Below, piece by piece: positions 44,475 through 52,264 of a stretch of DNA of 64,000 nucleotides. Position 1 is the first letter of the stretch. Every line of letters begins with the position of its first letter. The notes under the pieces are model-generated. The model was not told the DNA's origin. It saw only the letters and a program-made list of their open reading frames with translations, and did no database searches. Origin of the DNA: Paraburkholderia dioscoreae (GTDB taxonomy: Bacteria; Pseudomonadota; Gammaproteobacteria; Burkholderiales; Burkholderiaceae); NCBI RefSeq assembly GCF_902459535.1, contig NZ_LR699553.1, forward strand, positions 2,232,001 through 2,296,000, written 5' to 3'. A program made the translations under genes and the position numbers.

Positions 44475-45815
44475 GTGAAACGCTCCAGGGCATACCAGAG
44501 AAGATCGCGGATTTTTCTCGTCGCATTGACCGTACTGGCCGGCTCGCCGCTCCTGCTCGGAGTCGCGGCGCCTGCCGCTTATGCGCAAGCGCCGGCCAAG
44601 ATCTCGAATCAGCAACTGGACTCGTTGACCGCGCCGATCGCACTCTACCCGGACGCGCTCCTCGCCCAGGTGCTGATGGCCTCCACCTTTGCGCAAGACG
44701 TGCCGGCGGCGGCAGCGTGGTCGAAAGCCAATCCGAACCTCAAGGGCGACGACGCCGTGAAGGCAGTTGCGGCAGAGCCGTGGGATCCGAGTGTGCAATC
44801 GCTGGTGGCTTTCCCTCAGGTGCTGGCCACTATGGCGTCGAAACCCGACTGGGTCGCGCAACTGGGCAATGCCTTTCTCGCACAGCCGAACGACGTGATG
44901 GACTCCGTGCAGCGCTTGCGCAAACAGGCCCAGCAGGCCGGCAACCTGCAGACCAACCAACAGCAGAAAGTCGTCGTCGAGCAGAGCACCATTCAGATCG
45001 TGCCGGTGAATCCCCAGGTCGTGTACGTGCCGACGTATAACCCCACGGTCGTCTACGGCACGTGGCCGTATCCGGCCTATCCGCCCGTATACGTGCCTCC
45101 CCCACCGGGCTATGCGGTGGCCAGCGGGCTCGCTGCGGGACTCGCGTTCGGCGTCGGCGTCGCGATCACCAGCTCTCTGTGGAGCAATGTCAACTGGAAC
45201 AATCACAGCGTCAATATCAACGTCAATCAGTACAACAACATCAATGTCAATCGCCGGCTCGACGTGAACAGCAGCACGACGAACTGGAATCGCAATTCGA
45301 CTTTCAATCGCAATACCTCGGCCAACGTGGGCAGCGCGCAGCGAGACGCGTATCGCGGGCGTGATATGTCGGCCTCGCGTGCGCAGGCGCAGCAGACATT
45401 GCAGAACCGTACCGGGCAGAACCTGGGCGGTACGGCAAGTCAGCGCCTACAGGGTATCCAGCAAGGCGGCAACAATGCCGCCAACCTTCGCAACAACGCG
45501 CAAAACGTGAACCGCGACAATGCGCTGCGCGGCGCGGGTGACGGCGGCGCCGCGAAGCAGGACATGCAGCGCGGGCAAGCAAGCCGGCAGTCACTCGCGA
45601 ACAATCGCAGCGGCGGTCCTGGCGCGAACGGCGGTGCTCAGCAACGTGGCGGCAATCTGGGAGCGGGGGGCAGTGGCGAACGCGCCGGCCTCGGCGCGGG
45701 CGGAGGTGGACAACCACGCGGCGGCGGCTTCGGCGCGGGTGGCGGCGGACAGCAGCGCGGCGGCGGTCTGGGTGCGGGCGGCGGCGGCCAGCGTCATTTC
45801 GGCCGGCAACATTGA
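44475..45815 (+). CDS. DUF3300 domain protein
   Basis: A 446-residue protein. GTG 44475 is chosen because GGGGAG lies 8 bases upstream; an earlier TTG is too close to it. A signal peptide ends at AYAQA near residue 37. The DUF3300 region (SLTAPIALYPDALLAQVLMA, QVVYVPTYNPTVVYGTW) is followed by an Asn-rich stretch (WNNHSVNINVNQYNNINVN) and a Gln/Arg/Gly-rich tail with GGG repeats. It is encoded 22 bases before DUF2950, its usual partner. The pair has no known function; both are exported. Confidence 0.85.
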   Translation: MKRSRAYQRRSRIFLVALTVLAGSPLLLGVAAPAAYAQAPAKISNQQLDSLTAPIALYPDALLAQVLMASTFAQDVPAAAAWSKANPNLKGDDAVKAVAAEPWDPSVQSLVAFPQVLATMASKPDWVAQLGNAFLAQPNDVMDSVQRLRKQAQQAGNLQTNQQQKVVVEQSTIQIVPVNPQVVYVPTYNPTVVYGTWPYPAYPPVYVPPPPGYAVASGLAAGLAFGVGVAITSSLWSNVNWNNHSVNINVNQYNNINVNRRLDVNSSTTNWNRNSTFNRNTSANVGSAQRDAYRGRDMSASRAQAQQTLQNRTGQNLGGTASQRLQGIQQGGNNAANLRNNAQNVNRDNALRGAGDGGAAKQDMQRGQASRQSLANNRSGGPGANGGAQQRGGNLGAGGSGERAGLGAGGGGQPRGGGFGAGGGGQQRGGGLGAGGGGQRHFGRQH

Positions 45816-45837
45816 ACCGATTTCACAGGAGCCGCTC

Positions 45838-46803
45838 ATGACCCGTATCCGCACGTTCCAGACCTTCGGCGCACGTCTTGCCGACACGCTCGCACACGCC
45901 CTCGCCTGCGCTCCCAAGCCGCGCCTCGCCGGCACCGCGCTCGGGCTTGCCGCGCTGTTGCTGGGCGCGTCAGCAGCGCATGCACAAGCCGTATACCCGA
46001 CCCCCGAGGCCGCTTCCAAAGCTTTTGTCGACGCGCTTTCCAGCAACGACAACGCAGCGATGCAGCATGTGCTCGGCAAGGACTTCACCCGTTTCATCCC
46101 GACCAAAAATGTCGGCGAAGACGATATCTATGAGTTTCTCGGCGCGTGGGCGGCAGGACACCAGATCGTCGACGACCCTGCGCCGTTAAACGGTCACGCG
46201 AGCAAGCATCTTTCGGTCGGCACCAGTGGCTGGACCTTGCCGATTCCTCTCGTGCAAACGTCCGGCGGCTGGCGTTTCGATCCCGCAGCCGGTCGCGACG
46301 AAATCATGACGCGCCGTATCGGCCGCAACGAACGCGCGGCCATGCTAACGTCGCTTGCCTATCTCGACGCGCAACACGACTACCGGGAATTGACCCAGCA
46401 TTACGCGCAGCGCATTCTCAGCACACCAGGCCAGCACGACGGTTTGTACTGGCAGAGTGCGCCGGGGGAACCGGAAAGCCCGCTTGGCCCACTTGCCGCG
46501 GCTATGCCGCACACCGGCTCCGTCGCGAAGGAGGGTTATCACGGGTATCACTTCCGTATCCTGAGCGCGCAAGGACCGCATGCGAAGGGGGGGAGCCAGA
46601 ACTACGTCGAGAAGGGCACGATGACGAAGGGTTTCGGCCTCGTCGCGTGGCCCGCCGAGTATGGCAGGACAGGCGTGATGAGCTTCATCGTCAATCAGGA
46701 CGGACTGGTTTATCAGAAGAACCTCGGGCCGCAGTCGGCGCGTATCGCGGCCGGGCTCAAATCGTTCGATCCGGATTCGTCGTGGGAGGCCGTGCAGCCC
46801 TGA
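45838..46803 (+). CDS. DUF2950 domain protein
   Basis: A 321-residue exported protein; ATG 45838 follows CACAGGAGC. The signal peptide ends ASAAHAQA near residue 50. VYPTPEAASKAFVDALSSND, GWRFDPAAGRDEIMTRRIGRNE and GMTKGFGLVAWPAEYG-like (TKGFGLVAWPAEYG) match the family. DUF2950 is almost always next to DUF3300, as here, so they probably act together in the periplasm or at the outer membrane. Confidence 0.85.
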   Translation: MTRIRTFQTFGARLADTLAHALACAPKPRLAGTALGLAALLLGASAAHAQAVYPTPEAASKAFVDALSSNDNAAMQHVLGKDFTRFIPTKNVGEDDIYEFLGAWAAGHQIVDDPAPLNGHASKHLSVGTSGWTLPIPLVQTSGGWRFDPAAGRDEIMTRRIGRNERAAMLTSLAYLDAQHDYRELTQHYAQRILSTPGQHDGLYWQSAPGEPESPLGPLAAAMPHTGSVAKEGYHGYHFRILSAQGPHAKGGSQNYVEKGTMTKGFGLVAWPAEYGRTGVMSFIVNQDGLVYQKNLGPQSARIAAGLKSFDPDSSWEAVQP

Positions 46804-46814
46804 GCGAAGCATCC

Positions 46815-46843
46815 GCGCCATCGGCACCGCCAGCGTATGGCGC
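46815..46843 (+). terminator. Possible hairpin after DUF2950
   Basis: GCGCCAT at 46815-46821 and ATGGCGC at 46837-46843 are 7-base inverted arms with a 15-base loop, 11 bases after the DUF2950 stop. No T-run follows, so terminator function is uncertain. Confidence 0.35.
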
Positions 46844-46993
46844 CTTGCGCGATGCCCGGTGTAAGCGATGCGCGCGGGGCGACACGCGGTGAACACAGGA
46901 TGACCACAGCGACGCAGTTCGCCCCGTACCCGATTCGCAGGCACGTGGCGAGCGAGAGTCAGGACACATCCAGTTACGCTTCGGAGCCCAGTC

Positions 46994-48613
46994 ATGAGTA
47001 GCCCGCAAGGATCCAGCTTACCGCCTGATTTGCCTGATCCCGACGTTGCGCCGCCGCGTAGCTGGTTGCCCTCGCTTGTCTGGTTAGTGCCGCTGATCGC
47101 GGCGTTGATCGGCATCGCGCTTGTCGTCAGGTCCGTCACGGAACGCGGCCCGGCGATCACGATCGTCTTCGACAATGCCGAAGGCCTTGAACCCGGCAAG
47201 ACCCAGGTCAAATACAAGGATGTCGAAATCGGTTCGGTGAAGGCGATCACGCTGTCGAAGGATCAGACGCACGTTGAGATCGCCGTGCAACTCACCAAGC
47301 AGGCGGAAAACTTCGCGGTCAAGGACACACGCTTCTGGGTGGTTCGTCCCCGCGTGGGCGCCTCCGGTGTGTCGGGCATCGGCACGCTGCTCTCGGGTGC
47401 TTATATCGGCGTGGACGTCGGCCGCTCCAAAGAAACTCGAACCGAGTTCGTCGGGCTCGAGACGCCGCCCCCCATCACAGCCGACCAGAAAGGTCATCGC
47501 TTTGTCTTGCATGGCGATTCGCTCGGCTCGATCGACATCGGCTCACCGATCTTCTACCGGCGCGTGCAGGTGGGTCAGGTCTACGGCATCGCTCTCGACA
47601 AGGACGGCACGGGCGTCACCATGCAAGTGTTCGTCGCCGCACCGTACGACCAGTACGTGGGCACCAATTCGCGCTGGTGGCATGCAAGCGGTGTCAATGT
47701 GCGGCTCGACTCGGCCGGCTTCGTCGTCAACACGCAGTCGCTCGCGGCCATTCTGGTCGGCGGCCTCGCATTCCAGACGCCGCCAGGACAGCAAATGGGC
47801 GTGCAGGCGGCGGAGAAAACCGACTTCCGTCTGGCATCCGACGAGACGGACGCCATGCGTGCGCCGGACGGCATACCCGTGCGCGCCGTGATGAATTTCA
47901 ACCAGTCGTTGCGAGGGCTTTCGGTGGGCGCGGTGGTCGACTTCCGCGGCATCGCGCTGGGACAGGTGACGGGCATCGGTGTCGAGTACGATCCGCAAAC
48001 GCAGAGTTTCACAATGCCGGTGACGCTCGACCTGTACCCGGACCGGCTCAGACGGCGCGCCCGCAGCGCGACGATGCCGCAGGCCCGTACCGCGGCCAGC
48101 CACGAACTGCTGCGGCGTCTCGTCGAGCGCGGCCTGCGCGGCCAGTTGCGCACCGGCAATCTGTTGACTGGCCAGTTGTACATCGCGCTCGATATCTTCC
48201 CGAAAGCGGCGCCCGTCAAGTTCGACGTCGGCAGCGACCCGGTCGAACTGCCGACCATTCCGAACACGCTCGACGCGTTGCAAGTGCAGGTCGCCGACAT
48301 CGCGAAAAAGCTCGACCGGATTCCGTTCGATCAGATCGGCTCGAACCTGAACACGTCGCTGAAAAACGCCGACGCGCTGTTCAATCGGTTGAACAACGAG
48401 GTCGTGCCGCAGGCGCGCGACACGCTCGCGGCAGCAAGGCAGACCTTCGGTTCAGCGGAAGCGACTTTACAGAGGGATTCGCCGTTGCAGTCGGATGTGC
48501 ATGAGGCGCTGCAGGAATTGACCCGCACGCTGCAATCGCTGAACGCGCTGGCCGACTATCTGGAGCGTCATCCGGAGTCGCTCGTGCGCGGCAAACCCGG
48601 AGACAAACCATGA
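46994..48613 (+). CDS. pqiB: PqiB-like MCE-domain intermembrane transport protein
   Basis: A 539-residue protein with one N-terminal transmembrane segment (SLVWLVPLIAALIGIALVV) and three MCE domains: FDNAEGLEPGKTQVKYKDVEIG, then LHGDSLGSIDIGSPIFYRRVQVG, then FNQSLRGLSVGAVVDFRG, each starting with the typical Gly-rich strand. A helical C-terminus follows. PqiB forms a tube that carries lipids between membranes. It overlaps pqiC by 4 bases. PqiA, the usual inner-membrane partner encoded upstream, is not in the window. Confidence 0.88.
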   Translation: MSSPQGSSLPPDLPDPDVAPPRSWLPSLVWLVPLIAALIGIALVVRSVTERGPAITIVFDNAEGLEPGKTQVKYKDVEIGSVKAITLSKDQTHVEIAVQLTKQAENFAVKDTRFWVVRPRVGASGVSGIGTLLSGAYIGVDVGRSKETRTEFVGLETPPPITADQKGHRFVLHGDSLGSIDIGSPIFYRRVQVGQVYGIALDKDGTGVTMQVFVAAPYDQYVGTNSRWWHASGVNVRLDSAGFVVNTQSLAAILVGGLAFQTPPGQQMGVQAAEKTDFRLASDETDAMRAPDGIPVRAVMNFNQSLRGLSVGAVVDFRGIALGQVTGIGVEYDPQTQSFTMPVTLDLYPDRLRRRARSATMPQARTAASHELLRRLVERGLRGQLRTGNLLTGQLYIALDIFPKAAPVKFDVGSDPVELPTIPNTLDALQVQVADIAKKLDRIPFDQIGSNLNTSLKNADALFNRLNNEVVPQARDTLAAARQTFGSAEATLQRDSPLQSDVHEALQELTRTLQSLNALADYLERHPESLVRGKPGDKP

Positions 48614-49407
48614 TCACCTCGCAGCCCGACTGCGGGCGGCGGCCAGCCGGCTCCGCCGCCGCCCGCTCGGTTGATCGCCCGGTTCAGCGCGTGGTTGACT
48701 GCGTGGCTGCGCACGCGGTTGCCCACGTTGCGCCCCGCTCGATCGCCGGCATCGCGGCCTGCGTGGGGCTGGCTGCGCTCACCGCCTGTTCGTCACCGTC
48801 GAGCCGCTTCTACACGCTGGGTTCGAGCGACGCGCCAATAGCCGGGCACAATGCCGCTACGCCACCGTTGCTGATCGAAGTGCCGCCCGTCGACGTGCCG
48901 CCACAGGTTGCGCGCACCGCGTTCGTCGTGCAAACCGGCGCGAACCAGGTCGACGTGCTCGAACAGACGCGCTGGGCATCGCTGCCGGCCGACGAAATCC
49001 GTCAAGCGCTGTCGCTGGATCTGACTCAGAAGCTCGACGCCATCGACGTGTTCAACACGCCGCATCCCGAAGGCGCGCTGGTTTATCGCGTCAGTGTGAG
49101 CGTGCAGCGTTTCGAGTCGTGGCCCGGTTCGCATGCACTGATCGATGCGGTGTGGAGCGTAAGGCCCTTGTATTCGCAAACTGTGCTGACCTGCCGCAGC
49201 GTCGTCAGCGAGACAGTGGCGAGCAGCTACGATGCGCTGGTGGCCGGCCACCGGCTCGCTCTCGCTCAGGTTGCTACGAAAATTGCCGCTGGCGTCGAAG
49301 CGCTCAACACTTCACCGGATGCACGCACCGCGCCCGCTCCCACAACGGGCGCGACGACTGCGCGCGTGCGCCGGCCGGCCATCGGCGTGCCCTGCCCAGC
49401 GGACTAG
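48610..49407 (+). CDS. pqiC: PqiC-like lipoprotein (DUF330/ABC-type transport auxiliary)
   Basis: A 265-residue protein with an unusually long N-terminal region before its lipobox (LAALTACSS, Cys about 58), so an internal start is possible. The mature part opens SSRFYTLG and contains IEVPPVDVPPQVARTAFVV, hallmarks of PqiC/YmbA. PqiC docks PqiB to the outer membrane. It overlaps pqiB by 4 bases. The tail after about residue 240 is Ala/Thr/Arg-rich. Confidence 0.85.
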   Translation: MITSQPDCGRRPAGSAAARSVDRPVQRVVDCVAAHAVAHVAPRSIAGIAACVGLAALTACSSPSSRFYTLGSSDAPIAGHNAATPPLLIEVPPVDVPPQVARTAFVVQTGANQVDVLEQTRWASLPADEIRQALSLDLTQKLDAIDVFNTPHPEGALVYRVSVSVQRFESWPGSHALIDAVWSVRPLYSQTVLTCRSVVSETVASSYDALVAGHRLALAQVATKIAAGVEALNTSPDARTAPAPTTGATTARVRRPAIGVPCPAD

Positions 49408-49820
49408 CGGACTCCAACCGGACTCCACTGTTCCGCGTGGCCCCACTGTTCCGTCCGGCGTAGAGAACATCGAGCAGCCATCAATCAACCATTACGCACG
49501 CAAACCAAAGCCACTTCGTCGCCGTCGAGTAACAGCCGCCAACAGCCCCACCAGCCCGTGACAACCCGCCAATCTGGCCGCATTGCCCGCTAGAATGGTC
49601 GGCTTTGCCCGCGTCCGGCGCGCCACGAGGCAAAATACGGGTTTTGCGCGCGCAAATGGCGCCGCGCTCCCGGCTCGATCAGACGCCGGCGGCAACCATG
49701 CCACCGGCCTCACCACGACGCACGTCGACGGCCCGCTCAAGCCCAGCGCGGCGGCGCGGCCCGTCACGTACGGCGCAGCCAGGACAGCTCGTCCTTCAAC
49801 AGAGCACCTCAGGAGCATTT
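49408..49820. other. Gene-free region before the DUF2760/Hsp70 operon
   Basis: 413 bases without a supportable gene. TAGAAT at 49591 could be a -10 element but no matching -35 is clear. CACTGTTCCG occurs twice (49427, 49444). The promoter of the downstream operon should lie here. Confidence 0.35.
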
Positions 49821-50399
49821 ATGACCGATTCGAACCCATCCTTCCTCGGCAGGATTTCCCTGGCCGTGAGCACGTTCTTCCGCATCCTCGGCGATGGCGA
49901 ATTCGCCGCCGGGGTCTTGCGTCTGCGTCAGGGCGGCGCTGCCGCCCGCGCCACGCCTGCACCGGTCACTGCGCCGGCCCCCACACCCGCACCACCGCCC
50001 GCGCCCGTGCTGAAGGAAGCCAGTCCCGACGCCGCGCTGCAACTGCTCGGCCTGCTGCAACGCGACGCGCGTTTCATCGATTTCGTCGAGGAAGACATCA
50101 AGAGCTACAGCGACGCCGACATCGGCGCGGCCGCGCGCCTCGTGCACGACGGCTGCCGCGCAACGCTGCGCGAGCACTTCACGATCCGCCCGGTGCGCGA
50201 CGAAGCCGAAGGCAGCCGCATCACGCTGGCGGAAGGTTTCGACGCGGCCTCGATTCGCCTGACCGGCAATGTGGTCGGCCGCGCGCCGTTTAACGGCAGC
50301 ATCAGCCATCGCGGCTGGCGAGTCGACGAAGTGCGTCTGCCGAAGCTCGCGGACAGCCACGACGCGAAAGTGATCGCACCGGCCGAGGTGGAGCTATGA
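49821..50399 (+). CDS. DUF2760 domain protein
   Basis: A 192-residue protein; ATG 49821 follows CTCAGGAGCATTT. The N-terminus (FLGRISLAVSTFFRILGDGEFA) is amphipathic or hydrophobic, followed by an Ala/Pro linker and a conserved C-terminal domain: LQLLGLLQRDARFIDFVEEDI, GCRATLREHF and FNGSISHRGWRVDEV. It overlaps the next gene by 4 bases (ATGA), and that gene overlaps a third, so the three proteins probably form a complex. DUF2760 has no assigned function. Confidence 0.85.
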   Translation: MTDSNPSFLGRISLAVSTFFRILGDGEFAAGVLRLRQGGAAARATPAPVTAPAPTPAPPPAPVLKEASPDAALQLLGLLQRDARFIDFVEEDIKSYSDADIGAAARLVHDGCRATLREHFTIRPVRDEAEGSRITLAEGFDAASIRLTGNVVGRAPFNGSISHRGWRVDEVRLPKLADSHDAKVIAPAEVEL

Positions 50400-52264
50400 G
50401 CGACGCACGCCAGCCAGGCGCATCGCGCTACGCCATCGGCATCGACCTCGGCACCACGCACTGCGCGCTGTCCTATGTGGACACGAGCGCGAGCGACGGC
50501 GAAAAGACCACCCAGGGCGTGCTGCCGATCGCCCAGCTAACCGGTCCGGGCGCGATCGACAATCTCGATCTGCTGCCCTCGTTTCTTTACCTGCCGCATC
50601 CCGACGAACTTGCGTCGGGCGACCTCTATCTGCCGTGGACCGGCCAGCGCGAATTCGCGGTCGGCGAGTTCGCCCGCAGCCGCGGCGCAGCCACGCCGAT
50701 CCGGCTCGTGTCGAGCGCGAAGAGCTGGTTGTGCCATCCGGGCGTCGACCGGCGCGCCGCGATTCTGCCCAACGACGCGCCGCCTGAAGTCGCGCGCGTC
50801 TCGCCTCTCGAAAGCTCGGTGCGTTATCTGACCCACTTGCGCGAAGCCTGGGATCATGTGCATCCCGACGCGCCGTTCAGCGCGCAGGACATTACGGTGA
50901 CGATCCCGGCATCGTTCGATCCGGCCGCTCGCGAACTGACCGCCGAAGCCGCCGCGGCCGCCGGCTACGGCAGCATGACGCTGCTGGAAGAACCGCAGGC
51001 CGCGCTGTATAGCTGGATCCAGAAAAGCGGCGGGCAGTGGCGCAAGCAGGTCAAGATAGGCGACATCATTCTCGTGGTGGACGTGGGCGGCGGCACGACC
51101 GACCTGTCGCTGATCGCCGTGATCGAGCGCGAAGGCAATCTGGAACTGCATCGCGTCGCGGTCGGCGAACATATTCTGCTCGGCGGCGACAACATGGATC
51201 TCGCGCTCGCGCACGTGGTCGCGCGCAAGCTCGCGGCGCAAGGCACCCAGGCCGACGCGTGGCAACTGCGCGCCCTCACCTATGCGTGCCGCTCGGCGAA
51301 GGAAACGCTGCTCAGCGATCCGGCCACCGATACCGTGCCGCTCGTCGTGCCGAGCCGCGGCTCGAAGCTGATCGGCGGCTCGATCCGCACCGAGCTCACG
51401 CGCGCCGAATTGACTCAGACGATTCTGGAAGGCTTCTTCCCGCAGGTGGATAGCGCCGCGCGTCCGGTGAGCCGCGCGCGCGCCGGTCTGACGCAGCTCG
51501 GCCTGCCGTATGCGCAGGACGCGGGCATCACGCGGCACCTGGCGGCATTTCTCGGCCGTCAGGTGGGCGCGCTCGCCGAACTGGACGGGCTGCGTGACAT
51601 CGCCACGGCGCCAAACGCCAGTTTCCTGCATCCCACGGCGGTACTGTTCAACGGCGGCGTGTTCAAGTCGCCGTTGCTGGTCGAACGCATCATGGGCACG
51701 CTCAACGGCTGGCTCGCTGCGGAAGGCGCGGCGCCGGCGCGGCTGCTCGAAGGCGCCGATCTGGATCTCGCCGTCGCGCGCGGCGCGGCCTACTACGGTT
51801 ACGTGCGACGCGGCCAGGGCGTGCGGATTCGCGGCGGCACGGCGCGCGCGTACTACATCGCGATCGAATCGGCGATGCCCGCGGTGCCAGGCCTCGAGCC
51901 GCCTATCCAGGCGCTATGCGTGGCGCCGTTCGGCATGGAAGAAGGCACCGAAGCCGAACTGCCCACGCAGGAATTCGGGCTGGTGGTCGGCGAGCCCGTG
52001 CATTTCCGCTTCTTCGGCTCGTCGGTACGGCGTCAGGATCAGGTCGGCACGCTGCTCGACTTCTGGGGCGCTGATGAATTACAGGAGCTCGAAGAGATTC
52101 AGGCCACGCTGCCCGCCGCCGGCCGCACCGCCGGCGAAGTCGTGCCGGTGAAGCTGCACGCGCGCGTCACCGAAGCCGGCACGCTCGAACTCGAAGCCGT
52201 GCCGCGCGGGACTGACGAGCGCTGGAAAGTCGAGTTCGACGCGCGCGGCAACGCGAATGCATGA
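50396..52264 (+). CDS. Hsp70-family protein (DnaK-like ATPase), first
   Basis: A 622-residue protein with the actin-like ATPase core: AIGIDLGTTHCALSYVD (phosphate 1), VVDVGGGTTDLSLIAV (phosphate 2) and VLFNGGVFKSPLLVERI (adenosine motif). VTIPASFDPAARELTAEAA is typical too. After about residue 480 the sequence departs from DnaK; no canonical lid or EEVD tail is seen. It is coupled by 4-base overlaps to DUF2760 and to a second, larger Hsp70. Client and co-chaperones are unknown; no J-protein or GrpE gene is nearby. Confidence 0.87.
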   Translation: MSDARQPGASRYAIGIDLGTTHCALSYVDTSASDGEKTTQGVLPIAQLTGPGAIDNLDLLPSFLYLPHPDELASGDLYLPWTGQREFAVGEFARSRGAATPIRLVSSAKSWLCHPGVDRRAAILPNDAPPEVARVSPLESSVRYLTHLREAWDHVHPDAPFSAQDITVTIPASFDPAARELTAEAAAAAGYGSMTLLEEPQAALYSWIQKSGGQWRKQVKIGDIILVVDVGGGTTDLSLIAVIEREGNLELHRVAVGEHILLGGDNMDLALAHVVARKLAAQGTQADAWQLRALTYACRSAKETLLSDPATDTVPLVVPSRGSKLIGGSIRTELTRAELTQTILEGFFPQVDSAARPVSRARAGLTQLGLPYAQDAGITRHLAAFLGRQVGALAELDGLRDIATAPNASFLHPTAVLFNGGVFKSPLLVERIMGTLNGWLAAEGAAPARLLEGADLDLAVARGAAYYGYVRRGQGVRIRGGTARAYYIAIESAMPAVPGLEPPIQALCVAPFGMEEGTEAELPTQEFGLVVGEPVHFRFFGSSVRRQDQVGTLLDFWGADELQELEEIQATLPAAGRTAGEVVPVKLHARVTEAGTLELEAVPRGTDERWKVEFDARGNANA

